A stretch of 64,000 nucleotides of DNA, taken from Candidatus Handelsmanbacteria bacterium. Its GTDB lineage: Bacteria > Latescibacterota > UBA2968 > UBA8231. The stretch is taken from the NCBI GenBank assembly GCA_016867395.1, contig VGJS01000007.1:1-64000 (forward strand), in the 5' to 3' direction. Under the pieces are notes generated by a model that was not told the origin of the DNA, made no database searches, and was given only the letters and a program-made list of their open reading frames with translations. This document shows, piece by piece, positions 17,337 to 25,367 of this stretch. Each line of letters starts with the position of its first letter. Within the stretch, counting starts at the first letter, position 1. The position numbers and the translations under genes were made by a program.

Positions 17337-18165
17337 GACCCAGGCAATGATCCGGGCCTGGCTGGGCTACGGCCTGGGGGGACTGAGCGCCATTTTGCTG
17401 GTCCTGCCCCTCATCTGGGTGGTCAGCACCTCGCTGCGGCCCCTCTCCGAGGTGACCAGCACCCCGCCCATCGTCTTCCCCCGCTCCATAACCTTCAACG
17501 CGTACGTGGACCTGTGGGCCGCGGCGCCCTTCGACGCCTATATCCTCAACAGCATCCTCATCTCGCTGAGCACGGCCCTCATCGCCCTGGCCTTCAGCAT
17601 CAGCGCGGCCTATGCCTTTGCGCGCTTTCGTTTTCCGGGCGCCACCCTGCTGCTGATGCTGGTGGTGATGTCGCAGATGCTGCCGGGTTCCTCTATCCTC
17701 ATCCCCCTCTTCCAGGTGATCCGCAACCTGGGACTGCTGGACAGCCTAGCCGGCATGGTGCTGATCTACACCGGCTTCGCCATCCCCTTCTGCACCTGGC
17801 TGCTCAATGGCTATTTCCGCGCCATCCCCGAGGAGTTGGAGCAGGCCGCCCTCATCGACGGCTGCTCGCGCCTGCAGTTCCTCTGGCGCATCCTGTTGCC
17901 TTTGGCGGCCCCGGCGGTGGTGGCGGTGGGGACCTTCGCCTTCCTGCTCTCGTGGAACGAGTTTTTGTTCGCCTTTGTCTTCACCAAGTCCAAGGCCCTC
18001 ACCATCCCGGTTGGGCTGCGCTCGGCCTTTCTGGGCCAGTACGTCAACAAGTACGACCAGCTCTTCGCCGCCTCGCTGATCTTCAGCCTGCCGCCCATCG
18101 CCCTCTTCGTCTCGCTGCAGCGCTTCTTTGTGCAGGGGCTGACCGCCGGGGCGGTCAAGGAGTAG
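17326..18165 (+). CDS. sugar ABC importer permease, MalG/UgpE type
   Basis: A 279-residue permease of the MalG group. Six spans are visible, from YGLGGLSAILLVLPLIWVV through the last span near SLIFSLPPIALFVSLQRFFV. The EAA motif is EELEQAALIDGCSRLQFLWRI around residues 165-185, and the protein ends FFVQGLTAGAVKE, a standard ending for this group. The ATG at 17326 has GGAGGAGG ahead of it and overlaps the previous stop by 11 bases. It pairs with the MalF-type subunit to form the channel. Confidence 0.93.
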   Translation: MKTRTQAMIRAWLGYGLGGLSAILLVLPLIWVVSTSLRPLSEVTSTPPIVFPRSITFNAYVDLWAAAPFDAYILNSILISLSTALIALAFSISAAYAFARFRFPGATLLLMLVVMSQMLPGSSILIPLFQVIRNLGLLDSLAGMVLIYTGFAIPFCTWLLNGYFRAIPEELEQAALIDGCSRLQFLWRILLPLAAPAVVAVGTFAFLLSWNEFLFAFVFTKSKALTIPVGLRSAFLGQYVNKYDQLFAASLIFSLPPIALFVSLQRFFVQGLTAGAVKE

Positions 18166-18168
18166 GAC

Positions 18169-19419
18169 ATGGCCAAGCTTCGCCTGGGTTTCGTGGGTTG
18201 TGGGGGGATCACCGGGGCCCATCTGCGCGGCCTCAAGATCCTGCGCGAAAAGGGGTACGATCACTTCGAGGTCAGCGCCCTGTGTTCCCGCAATTGGGAG
18301 AATGCGGCCCGTTATGTGGAGCGCGGCAAGGGCCCCCCGCCCCTGCCGCCCATCTCGCCCTCGCCCCACGACCCCCTGAGCGTGCGCGACGTGTACGTGC
18401 GGGATTTCCAGGGCACGGATCCCAAAATTTACACCGACCACCGGCTGATGCTGGAGGAGAAGGCCGTGGACGCCCTCGTGCTGCTCTCGGCGGTCTCGGC
18501 CCACTTTCCGGTGGCCCTGGACGCGCTGGAGCGGGGGGTGCATGTCTTCATCGAGAAGCCCTTCACCACCACGGCCCGGGCCGCCCGCCGGCTCATCGAG
18601 CTGGCCGAGGCCAGTGGGCTGAGCCTGGGGGTGGCCGAGAACCTGCGCTACTACGAGAGCACCCGCTCCACGGGTTGGGCAGTGCACAGCGGCCTCCTGG
18701 GAGCGGTGCAGATGGTGCTGGGCGGCGGGGTGGGCAATATCTGGTCTCCCGACGTGATCGTGGCCAAGACCGCCTGGCGGCACCGCAAGCTGGAGGCCGG
18801 GGGCGGGGGCAGCATGGACATCGGGGCCCATATCTTTGACCGGCTGCGCTACCAGTGCGGCGAGATCGAGACCGTTTCGGCCCTGGCCAGGGCGGTGGAG
18901 CCGATCCGCTACACCCGCGACGAGGCGGGGAAGGTGATCGAGGAGGTGCGCTGCGAGGTGGACGACACCTTCTTCGCGCTTTTGGAGTTCGCCAATGGGG
19001 CCATCGGCAACCTGCTCTTTTCCTGGGCAGGGCACGGGGAGCACACGGGTTTTGAAGGGGGCGGAGCCATCTACGGGAGCAAGGGCAGTCTCAAGGGAGA
19101 GCGGGTGGTGCTCGACGGGCAGGCGCCGGTGGAGGTGGGGGAACTCTTCCGCCAGCAGGTGGGGGCCGCGGCACTGGAGCGCTTCTTCCCGCGCGGGATC
19201 GAGGACGGCTTTGCCCTGGAGTTGCTGGAGTTCATCAGCGCCATCGAGCAGGGCCGGCAGCCCGAGACCAGCGGGGTGGAGGGGCTCAAGGACATCGCTC
19301 CTGGCCTGGCCATCCTCGAATCCTCGGAGCTGGGCAGGCCGGTGGCAGTGGCCGACGTGGAGGAATGCCGGGTGGAGACCTGGCAGGGGGAGATCAACCA
19401 GCACTTCGGGATCGAGTGA
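18169..19419 (+). CDS. Gfo/Idh/MocA-family NAD(P)-dependent oxidoreductase
   Basis: A 416-residue cytoplasmic oxidoreductase. The Rossmann motif GFVGCGGITGAHLRG lies at residues 6-20, and the catalytic Lys is in VFIEKPFTTTARA (about 125-137). SMDIGAHIFDRLRY around 207-220 supplies the C-terminal-domain residues that contact substrate. There is an insertion after residue 45 (GPPPLPPISPSP) that lengthens it beyond the usual 330-390. It sits three bases after the MalG-type gene, so it is in the importer operon and probably oxidises or epimerises the imported sugar or sugar derivative. Confidence 0.88.
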   Translation: MAKLRLGFVGCGGITGAHLRGLKILREKGYDHFEVSALCSRNWENAARYVERGKGPPPLPPISPSPHDPLSVRDVYVRDFQGTDPKIYTDHRLMLEEKAVDALVLLSAVSAHFPVALDALERGVHVFIEKPFTTTARAARRLIELAEASGLSLGVAENLRYYESTRSTGWAVHSGLLGAVQMVLGGGVGNIWSPDVIVAKTAWRHRKLEAGGGGSMDIGAHIFDRLRYQCGEIETVSALARAVEPIRYTRDEAGKVIEEVRCEVDDTFFALLEFANGAIGNLLFSWAGHGEHTGFEGGGAIYGSKGSLKGERVVLDGQAPVEVGELFRQQVGAAALERFFPRGIEDGFALELLEFISAIEQGRQPETSGVEGLKDIAPGLAILESSELGRPVAVADVEECRVETWQGEINQHFGIE

Positions 19420-19424
19420 AAGAG

Positions 19425-19808
19425 ATGGCTTGGGGACTGGGACCTTTTGCCAAGTACGAGGGCAATCCCATCCTGAAGCCCACCTCGGAGGGCTGGGAGT
19501 CGCACGCCCTGTACAACCCCACGGCCTGCACCGATGGGGAAGAGGTGTTCCTGCTCTACCGCGCCGAGGGGCCCTGTGATTTCCCCGGCCGCAGCTTCAC
19601 CTCGCGCGTCGGCCTGGCCACCAGCCGCGACGGGATTCACTTCGAGCGCTGGGACCAGGCGGTGATGGGGCCGACGGAAAGCTACGAGGCCCCCGGTGGC
19701 TGCGAGGACCCGCGCCTGGTGAAGATCGGGGAGACCTTCTACCTCACCTACACTGCCTACGACGGGAAGGTGGATTCCCGTTTGGGATTGGCGTTAGGGC
19801 CTGTCTGA
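19425..19808 (+). pseudogene. GH130-type glycoside phosphorylase, truncated by a repeat element
   Basis: The 127-residue product is the N-terminal part of a glycoside hydrolase family 130 protein, enzymes that phosphorolyse beta-mannosides. Visible landmarks are the start KYEGNPIL, WESHALYNPTA, FLLYRAEG, RVGLATSRDGIHFERW and the hallmark GGCEDPRLVKIG leading to FYLTYTAYDG. Full-length members run to about 300 residues or more. Here the reading frame enters a palindromic repeat at 19797 and stops at 19806-19808. No continuation is found after the repeat, so the 3' half has been lost. An alternative GTG start at 19416 overlaps the stop of the upstream gene. Confidence 0.8.
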
Positions 19809-19960
19809 AAAATCCATTCTGGCGTCGCCCGGCTGCAAGCGGCGCGGATCGTCGTTACCCTCATTCGGCGTATTTGTAGTTCAATACGCCTGCTTCGGGT
19901 GCCTTGCCCGCGCCGCTTTCGCTCGGGCTTTGGCCTAAAAGCGACTTCTCAGACAGGCCC
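19797..19960. mobile_element. 164-bp palindromic MITE-like element inside the GH130 gene
   Basis: The element is bounded by perfect 12-bp inverted ends, GGGCCTGTCTGA at 19797-19808 and TCAGACAGGCCC at 19949-19960. Inside is a long imperfect palindrome: AAGCGGCGCGG near 19838 pairs with CCGCGCCGCTT near 19909, and GGCGTATT (19867-19874) pairs with AATACGCC (19883-19890) around a short central loop. It has no coding capacity. No clear target duplication is visible. The layout resembles non-autonomous miniature elements mobilised by a transposase in trans; similar palindromes occur in many bacterial genomes, as far as I recall. Confidence 0.8.
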
Positions 19961-19983
19961 GTGGCGGACGAAAGGAGCGCATA

Positions 19984-21060
19984 ATGAAGGCAGCGGTGTG
20001 CTACGAGTTCGGCAAACCCCTGGTGGTGGAGGAGGTGGACCTGGAGAAGCCGGGCCGGGGCGAGGTGGAGGTGCGCCTGGCGGCCTCGGCCATCTGCCAC
20101 AGCGACGTCCACCTGATCCGGGGGGAATGGGGCGGCAGCCTGCCCCTGATCCCCGGCCACGAGGCCTCCGGGGTGGTGGAGGCGGTGGGGGAGGAGGTGG
20201 TACTGGCCAAGCCGGGGGACCGGGTGGTGGTCTGCCTGATCCGCTCCTGCGGCCGCTGCCACTACTGCACCATCGGGGCCCAGTACATGTGCGACGGGAC
20301 CTTTGCCCTGGACACCGACACTCGGCTGAAGAACAAAAAAGGGCAGACCTTGGGGCGGGGCATTCGCTCCGCGGCCTTTGCCGAGCGGGTGGTGGTGGAC
20401 CAGACCCAGCTCATCCAGGTGCCCGATGGGATGCCCCTGGAGGGAGCAGCGCTTTTGGGCTGCGGGGTGATAGCCGGGCTGGGGGCGGTGGTCAACACCG
20501 CCCAGGTCAAGGCCGGCCACAGCGTGGCGGTGATTGGGATCGGCGGGGTGGGGCTCAATTCGGTGCAGGGTGCGGCCCTGGCCGGGGCCTACCCGATCAT
20601 CGCCGTGGATGTGGTGGAGAGCAAGCTGGAGGCGGCCCGCCGCTTTGGGGCCACCCATGTGGTCAACGGCAAGAGCGGCGACCCGGTGGCGGGGGTGAAG
20701 GAGCTGACCGGCGGGCGGGGAGTCGAGTACAGCTTTGTGACCGTAGGCAACACCCGGGCAGTGGAGCAGGGCTTCGAGATGCTGGCCAACCGCGGCGCCG
20801 AGATCATCCTGGGCATCCCCGAGGGCGGGGCCAAGGCCCAGTTGGCCGTGGGCAGTTTCATCGCCGAGCGCCGGGTGATGGGCAGTTGGAACGGCTCCAC
20901 CCTGCCCAGGGTCCACATCCCCCGCTGGATCGAGCTGTACCAGCAGGGCCGGCTCAAGCTCGACGAACTGGTCAGCGGGCGCTTTCCCATCGAAGAGGTC
21001 AACGAGGCCATCGCCCAGATGGAAGGGGGCGGGGCCCTGCGCAACGTGCTGGTCTTCTGA
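19984..21060 (+). CDS. zinc-dependent medium-chain alcohol/polyol dehydrogenase
   Basis: A 358-residue cytoplasmic MDR dehydrogenase. The catalytic zinc site is built from ICHSD (Cys about 37), GHEASG (His about 60 with the following Glu) and a later Cys in LLGCGV. The four structural-zinc cysteines lie in SCGRCHYCTIGAQYMC at about 90-105. The NAD-binding glycine motif is AVIGIGGVGLNSVQ (about 180-193). A clear AAAGGAG precedes the ATG. It begins 23 bases after the mobile repeat, so the repeat now supplies its upstream region. It is followed by a second sugar-binding lipoprotein gene, indicating a polyol or sugar-alcohol oxidation role. Confidence 0.9.
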   Translation: MKAAVCYEFGKPLVVEEVDLEKPGRGEVEVRLAASAICHSDVHLIRGEWGGSLPLIPGHEASGVVEAVGEEVVLAKPGDRVVVCLIRSCGRCHYCTIGAQYMCDGTFALDTDTRLKNKKGQTLGRGIRSAAFAERVVVDQTQLIQVPDGMPLEGAALLGCGVIAGLGAVVNTAQVKAGHSVAVIGIGGVGLNSVQGAALAGAYPIIAVDVVESKLEAARRFGATHVVNGKSGDPVAGVKELTGGRGVEYSFVTVGNTRAVEQGFEMLANRGAEIILGIPEGGAKAQLAVGSFIAERRVMGSWNGSTLPRVHIPRWIELYQQGRLKLDELVSGRFPIEEVNEAIAQMEGGGALRNVLVF

Positions 21061-21071
21061 AGGGGGTGGCA

Positions 21072-22331
21072 TTGTCCCGCTGGCGGCTGGCCCTCTGCCT
21101 CTTGACGGTGGCCTGTGGCGGCACCCGCGAGGTCGGGCCGGACCAGCCGCGCCAAATCCTGCTCTGGGCCTTCGGCGGGGTGCCCCGCACCCAGGCCTGG
21201 TTGCGGCAGGGGGTGGCCGAGTTCAACGCCGGCCACCCCGACATCCAGATCACCTTCGAGAACCGCGACTGGAACACCCAGCGCGAGAGCCTGATCACCG
21301 CCACCGTGGCCGGCGAGGGGCCCGACCTGGTCTACGTCCACCACAAGTACTCGGTGGAGTTCGGCGAGATGGGAGGCCTGTACCCGCTGGAGAGCTTTTC
21401 CGATTTCCCCCAGATCCGCGAGCGGTACCTGCCCCACATCCTCGAACATGTGCAGTTCCAGGGCAAGCACTACGGCATCCCGGTCACCACCCTGCCCTTT
21501 GTCATCGGCTACAACCGCCGCATTCTCGCCGCGCACGGCCTGCACCTGCCCCGCACCTGGGAGGAGATGGAGGGGATGGGGCCCCAGCTCAAGGCAGCGG
21601 GCATCCACACCCTGACCATGCCCGGCAGCACCCACGGGGATACGGCCTATCGCTTCATTTCCCTCTTCTACAAGGCGGGGGGGCGGCTGCTCGACGAGGG
21701 TTGGACCCGCTGCACCCTCAATGGGCCGGCGGGCCTGGCGGCGCTGAATTTCCTGCTGCGGCTGAAGGAGCAGGGTTTCATGCCCGAAGCCTGCACGGCG
21801 TACGCCAACGACGAGAACATCGCCCACTGGTCCGGGGGGCGGGCGCTTTTCTCGGTCGAGGGGCCCTGGTGGCAGATGGCGGTGAATACGAACTACAACT
21901 TCCCTCTGGCCGACGTGGGCCTGGCTCCGGTGCCGGTGCCTTCCCAGCCGGCCGAGGGGAACCCACCCCACACCCTGCTGGACATCGCCATGGTGGCCGT
22001 CACCGGGTACACCCCGGACCCGGAGGCAGCCTGGACCGGGCTGAAGGCCCTCTTCGTCGACAACCCGGTGTGGCAGGTGCCCGATCCTTCGCTGGTGTTG
22101 ATGCCGGCGCTCAAGACGGCGTACGAGCCGGGGGTGAGGTCGGACTACATCGACATGGAGGTGCTGAAGGCCGAACTGATGAACGGCCTGGCCTGGCCTG
22201 GGCATCCGCGCATCTCCGAGATGCAGATGTTGGTGGCCGAGGCGGTGAACATGGTCCTCACCAGGACCAAGACCCCGCAGCAGGCATTGGACGAGGCGGC
22301 GCGGGAGATCGAGGAGATCTTGCAGGAGTAG
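21072..22331 (+). CDS. sugar-binding lipoprotein, paralogue of the importer receptor
   Basis: A 419-residue family-1 solute-binding protein with a lipobox: the sequence LLTVAC places the lipidated Cys at residue 15. From AFGGVPRTQAWLRQG onward it parallels the protein at 15191-16444 block by block (QRESLITATVAGEGPDLVYV, HHKYSVEFGEMGGLYPLE, RTWEEMEGMGPQLKAAG, VEGPWWQ), so the two arose by duplication. The TTG at 21072 is chosen because AAGGGGG lies just before it, after the dehydrogenase stop. No permease genes follow, so this orphan receptor probably feeds the permeases encoded at 16434-18165. The genes after it are on the other strand. Confidence 0.88.
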   Translation: MSRWRLALCLLTVACGGTREVGPDQPRQILLWAFGGVPRTQAWLRQGVAEFNAGHPDIQITFENRDWNTQRESLITATVAGEGPDLVYVHHKYSVEFGEMGGLYPLESFSDFPQIRERYLPHILEHVQFQGKHYGIPVTTLPFVIGYNRRILAAHGLHLPRTWEEMEGMGPQLKAAGIHTLTMPGSTHGDTAYRFISLFYKAGGRLLDEGWTRCTLNGPAGLAALNFLLRLKEQGFMPEACTAYANDENIAHWSGGRALFSVEGPWWQMAVNTNYNFPLADVGLAPVPVPSQPAEGNPPHTLLDIAMVAVTGYTPDPEAAWTGLKALFVDNPVWQVPDPSLVLMPALKTAYEPGVRSDYIDMEVLKAELMNGLAWPGHPRISEMQMLVAEAVNMVLTRTKTPQQALDEAAREIEEILQE

Positions 22332-22408
22332 TCTGGTTCTTCTCTAGACGCCGAGGGAAACCAAGGTGTCAGAAGGCAGCGTTTTTGGGAAGAGGGGAGG
22401 AGAGGGCT

Positions 22409-22930
22409 TTAGCTGAACAGTTTGGCGATGGTCTGCATGGGGAGGAAGAGCCGGAAGGGCTGGTCAGGAAACTTGATGAAGCCGTAGCGTTCGTAGAAAC
22501 GGCGCGCTCCTTCGTCCTTGGCGTCAACCACCACAGCCATCGAGGCAATGGCCTGACTCTGGGTGAAACTGCGGCGCAGGGCATCCATGAGCAGGAACTC
22601 CCCCAGTCTTTTCCCCTGGTAGCTGGTATCGACAGCCAGGCGCCCCAGCAGGGTCGCCGGCACCAGCGGGTAGCGGGGTAGCTTCTGGGCGATCTCGGTG
22701 GGGAGTTCCCCCAGACGGATGCTGGTGGCGGAAAGGGTGTAGTACCCGGCGAGGATCTGGCGGTCGGCATCGACCAGCACAAAGGTAACGGCCAGGTGCC
22801 GGCGGGCTTCCTGGCCTGCCTGCTGCTGGAGGTAGTGGTCGAGGGGTGGACTGCCCGAAGAAAAAGCGGCGCGGTGGTGGTGCTTGCCCAGCGGTTCGAT
22901 CAGAAAAGGGAAAGGGAGGGTAGCGGCCAC
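22409..22930 (-). CDS. GNAT acetyltransferase toxin (TacT-like)
   Basis: A 173-residue GNAT-fold protein of the class that acetylates aminoacyl-tRNA and blocks translation. It has FSSGSPPLDHYLQQQAGQEARR near the start, a segment typical of TacT/AtaT toxins, then LAGYYTLSATSI, the acetyl-CoA-binding LGRLAVDTSYQGKRLGEFLL around 95-114, and the C-terminal catalytic tyrosine region RFYERYGFIKFPD. The GTG start follows the antitoxin TAG with no gap, so the two are coupled. It is convergent with the binding-protein gene. The assignment rests on the antitoxin neighbour and motif order, and is strong. Confidence 0.88.
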   Translation of the reverse strand: MAATLPFPFLIEPLGKHHHRAAFSSGSPPLDHYLQQQAGQEARRHLAVTFVLVDADRQILAGYYTLSATSIRLGELPTEIAQKLPRYPLVPATLLGRLAVDTSYQGKRLGEFLLMDALRRSFTQSQAIASMAVVVDAKDEGARRFYERYGFIKFPDQPFRLFLPMQTIAKLFS

Positions 22931-23236
22931 CTATGCCTGTGTTCTGGCACGGTATGCCTGGGCGGCCCGACGCAGCTTCTGGTTGGGCCCCGGGGGCGAG
23001 AGCAGCGCACGGACGAAGACCTCCTGATCTGCCCGGCTCAGCGTGATCAGTTCGTGCTCATGGATGGTGCGGCTGGCCGCCTCCTGAAGGCTGCTGACGA
23101 CAAACTCGGTCAGCGAGCGTCCGGTGAGGGTGGCGGCGCGCTGGATGAGCTGTTTCTGCTCGCGGCTGATGCGGGCTTCGAGGCGCTCGGCTTTGCGCGG
23201 ATTCTTGCTGTGGGTTGGGGGCTTGCTTACCGGCAT
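22931..23236 (-). CDS. DUF1778 antitoxin (TacA-like, ribbon-helix-helix)
   Basis: A 101-residue protein with a lysine/arginine-rich lead, then RLEARISREQKQLIQRAATLTGRSLTEFVVSSLQEAA at about 18-54. This is the DUF1778 ribbon-helix-helix pattern, whose dimers bind DNA. The C-terminal part (LSRADQEVFVRALLSPP) is the typical toxin-neutralising tail. The ATG at 23236 has GGAGG ten bases ahead and is preferred to an upstream start at 23284. It is the first gene of the operon and probably represses it through the palindrome at 23276-23294. Confidence 0.88.
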   Translation of the reverse strand: MPVSKPPTHSKNPRKAERLEARISREQKQLIQRAATLTGRSLTEFVVSSLQEAASRTIHEHELITLSRADQEVFVRALLSPPGPNQKLRRAAQAYRARTQA

Positions 23237-23272
23237 GGGTTTTCGCCTCCAGGGGGTTGCGGGGTAGCTATA

Positions 23273-23301
23273 AATGTACGGCATATTGCCGTACTAATCA
23301 A
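23273..23301 (-). promoter_or_regulatory. toxin-antitoxin promoter with embedded palindromic operator
   Basis: On the minus strand TTGATT (23301-23296) and TACATT (23278-23273) are 17 bases apart. Between them lies a perfect inverted repeat with 8-bp arms, GTACGGCA at 23276-23283 and TGCCGTAC at 23287-23294, around a 3-base centre. A site placed across the spacer would let the ribbon-helix-helix antitoxin block polymerase. Confidence 0.72.
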
Positions 23302-23363
23302 GGAGCGGAAATGGCCGGCGTCGCTCCCTTCAGGGGTGTCGTAGGGATACCCCTCGATGCCGC

Positions 23364-23392
23364 TTGACGCTCTGTGTTTACCTCTGTACCTT
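23364..23392 (+). promoter_or_regulatory. sigma70-type promoter for the Rbs-type importer
   Basis: TTGACG (23364-23369) and TACCTT (23387-23392) with a 17-base spacer lie upstream of the binding-protein start at 23426, which has AGGAGG at 23414-23419. Confidence 0.5.
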
Positions 23393-23425
23393 CCGCCCCA
23401 ATCGATTACAATCAGGAGGAACCCA

Positions 23426-24415
23426 TTGAAAAAACTGACGGTATTCTTGTTGATCGCGGTACTGGCGGGCCTGGGCTGCGGCCGGGGCGGCGACAGCGGC
23501 AAGCTGAAGGTGGGGTACGTGGTCAACTACATGTCCCACGAGTGGTACCAGAACATCTGCACCGCTGCCAGGCAGCGGGCCGCCGAGCTGGGGGTGGACC
23601 TGGTCATCGCCGATGCCAACCTCGACGTGGCGGCGCAGATCTCCAAGGCCGAGAACCTCATCGCCCAGGGGGTGAAGGTGCTGGTCCTCACCCCGGTGGA
23701 CGCCAAGGCCCTCGACGCGCTGGTGCGCCAGGCCAAGGAAGCCGGGCTGTACGTGATCACCGAGTCCAACCCGGTGCCCGGCAGCGATACCTACGTGGGC
23801 ATCAACAACAAGGAGAGTGGCAAGAAGGCGGGCCGCTGGTACGCCGAGTACGCCAAGTCCAACCAGATCGAGCCACAGATCCTGATCATCGGCCTGCCCA
23901 ACTTTGAGGATTGCCGGCTGCGGGTGGAGGGCTTCAAGGAGGCCCTGGCCGAGTCGGGCATCGTCTACACCATCGCACAGGAGGTGGACGGGCAGGGGCT
24001 CAAGGAAAAAGCCTTCAAGGTGGCCCAGGACGCCCTCACCGCCCACCCGGAGGTCAACGCCATCTTCGGCATCAACGACGATTCCACCACCGGGGGCATG
24101 GCCGCGTACCAGGCCGCTGGACTGGACCAGACCAAACTGACGGCCATCGGCTTTGGCCTGGAGGGGATCGTCGGACAGACGGCCCTGTTGGGGCACACGC
24201 CCTACAAGGCGGTCCTGGCGATGTTCCCCAACTTTGTCGGACTTTCGCTGGTCGAGGCGGCGGTGGCCCTGGGCAAGGGTGAGGCCCTGCCGCCGCACTA
24301 CGAAACCCCGACCATCGTACTCACTCCCGAGAACTTCACAACCTACTACCGGCAGGAAGGCAACGGGTATGTCATGAATTTCGACGCCATCCGCCGCCTC
24401 TTGCCAGCCCGCTGA
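23426..24415 (+). CDS. sugar-binding lipoprotein of an Rbs/Xyl-type ABC importer
   Basis: A 329-residue family-2 (RbsB-like) solute-binding protein. It begins at a TTG with a strong ribosome site. The lipobox AGLGC puts the lipidated Cys at residue 18. The mature part has the family pattern KVGYVVNYMSHEWYQNI, ADANLDVAAQISKAENLIAQGVKVLVLTPVD in two pieces at about 65-95, then a hinge at TESNPVPGSDTYVGINN and FGINDDSTTGGMAAYQAAG near 220. This family binds ribose, xylose, galactose, inositol or autoinducer-2; the ligand is not clear here. The permease and ATPase genes follow directly, so it is the receptor of a CUT2 importer. Confidence 0.9.
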   Translation: MKKLTVFLLIAVLAGLGCGRGGDSGKLKVGYVVNYMSHEWYQNICTAARQRAAELGVDLVIADANLDVAAQISKAENLIAQGVKVLVLTPVDAKALDALVRQAKEAGLYVITESNPVPGSDTYVGINNKESGKKAGRWYAEYAKSNQIEPQILIIGLPNFEDCRLRVEGFKEALAESGIVYTIAQEVDGQGLKEKAFKVAQDALTAHPEVNAIFGINDDSTTGGMAAYQAAGLDQTKLTAIGFGLEGIVGQTALLGHTPYKAVLAMFPNFVGLSLVEAAVALGKGEALPPHYETPTIVLTPENFTTYYRQEGNGYVMNFDAIRRLLPAR

Positions 24416-25366
24416 ATGGAGCGTCTCAGGCGTCTGCTGCGCGGCGAGCAGGCCGCCCTGGTGCTGGCCCTGCTGCTTTTGTGCGCGGTGCTCAGCGCCC
24501 TGACCCCGGTCTTCCTCAGCGCGGCCAATCTCAAAAACGTGCTGCGCGACGCCTCCCTCATCGCCATCGCCGGCATCGGCATGGTGGTGGTGATCCTGGC
24601 CGGGGAGATCGACCTGAGCGCGGGCTCGTCGCAGGCGGTGGTGGGCATCCTGGCGGTGCTTCTGCTCAACGAGAGCGGCAGCCTGCTGCTGGCCCTGCTG
24701 GGGGCGCTGGGGGCGGGCCTGCTGATCGGCCTGGGCAACGGCCTTTTGGTCACCCGGGCCGGGATCAACTCTCTGATCGCCACCCTGGGCAGCATGGCCA
24801 TCCTGCGCGGGGGGGCGATGGTGGGCACCCAGGCAGTATCCATCCAGGGCCAGGTCGAGGGCTTCACCGAGGTGGGCACCGGGCACTGGGGGCCCCTGCC
24901 CATCCCGGTGGTGATCGCCGCACTACTCTTCCTGCTCTTCTATCTGGTGCTGCACCACACCCCGGCCGGGCGGTACCTCTACGCGGTGGGTGGCAATGCC
25001 CAGGCCGCCCGCCTGGCCGGCCTGCCGGTGGAGAAGCTCAAGCTGGCGGCCTTTGCTCTCAGTGGGGTGCTGGCGGCCCTGAGCGCCTTCATCCTCGCCT
25101 CACGCCTCAACTCGGGGCAGCCCAACGCGGGGCTGGGTTTTGAATTGCAGGTGATCGCCGCGGTGGTGCTCGGCGGGGTAAGCCTCAGCGGGGGTCTGGG
25201 CACCCTGGTGGGGGCGGGCCTGGGCATCCTCATCCTGACGGTGCTCAACAACGGCCTGGTATTGCTCGACGTCTCCTCCTTCTACCACGACATCGCCAGG
25301 GGCACGGTGATCATCCTGGCCGTGTACCTGGACACTCGCAGGCGCCAGGCCAGGGGCCGGGTCTGA
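24416..25366 (+). CDS. sugar ABC permease, RbsC type
   Basis: A 316-residue permease of the BPD_transp_2 group. About nine or ten hydrophobic segments are visible. Hallmarks are AGIGMVVVILAGEIDLSAGS (about 55-74), the loop GRYLYAVGGNAQAARLAGLPVEKLKL (about 184-209), and VIAAVVLGGVSLSGGLGTLVGAGLG, which is characteristic of RbsC-like proteins. The ATG starts directly after the upstream TGA. It forms the channel with the neighbouring ATPase. Confidence 0.93.
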   Translation: MERLRRLLRGEQAALVLALLLLCAVLSALTPVFLSAANLKNVLRDASLIAIAGIGMVVVILAGEIDLSAGSSQAVVGILAVLLLNESGSLLLALLGALGAGLLIGLGNGLLVTRAGINSLIATLGSMAILRGGAMVGTQAVSIQGQVEGFTEVGTGHWGPLPIPVVIAALLFLLFYLVLHHTPAGRYLYAVGGNAQAARLAGLPVEKLKLAAFALSGVLAALSAFILASRLNSGQPNAGLGFELQVIAAVVLGGVSLSGGLGTLVGAGLGILILTVLNNGLVLLDVSSFYHDIARGTVIILAVYLDTRRRQARGRV

Positions 25367-25367
25367 G

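Noticed and set aside
19899-21071. Upstream extension of the second receptor frame through the mobile repeat and the dehydrogenase
   Set aside because: The extension is a Gly/Arg-rich shadow of the dehydrogenase; the lipoprotein signal starts only at 21072, with a ribosome site.
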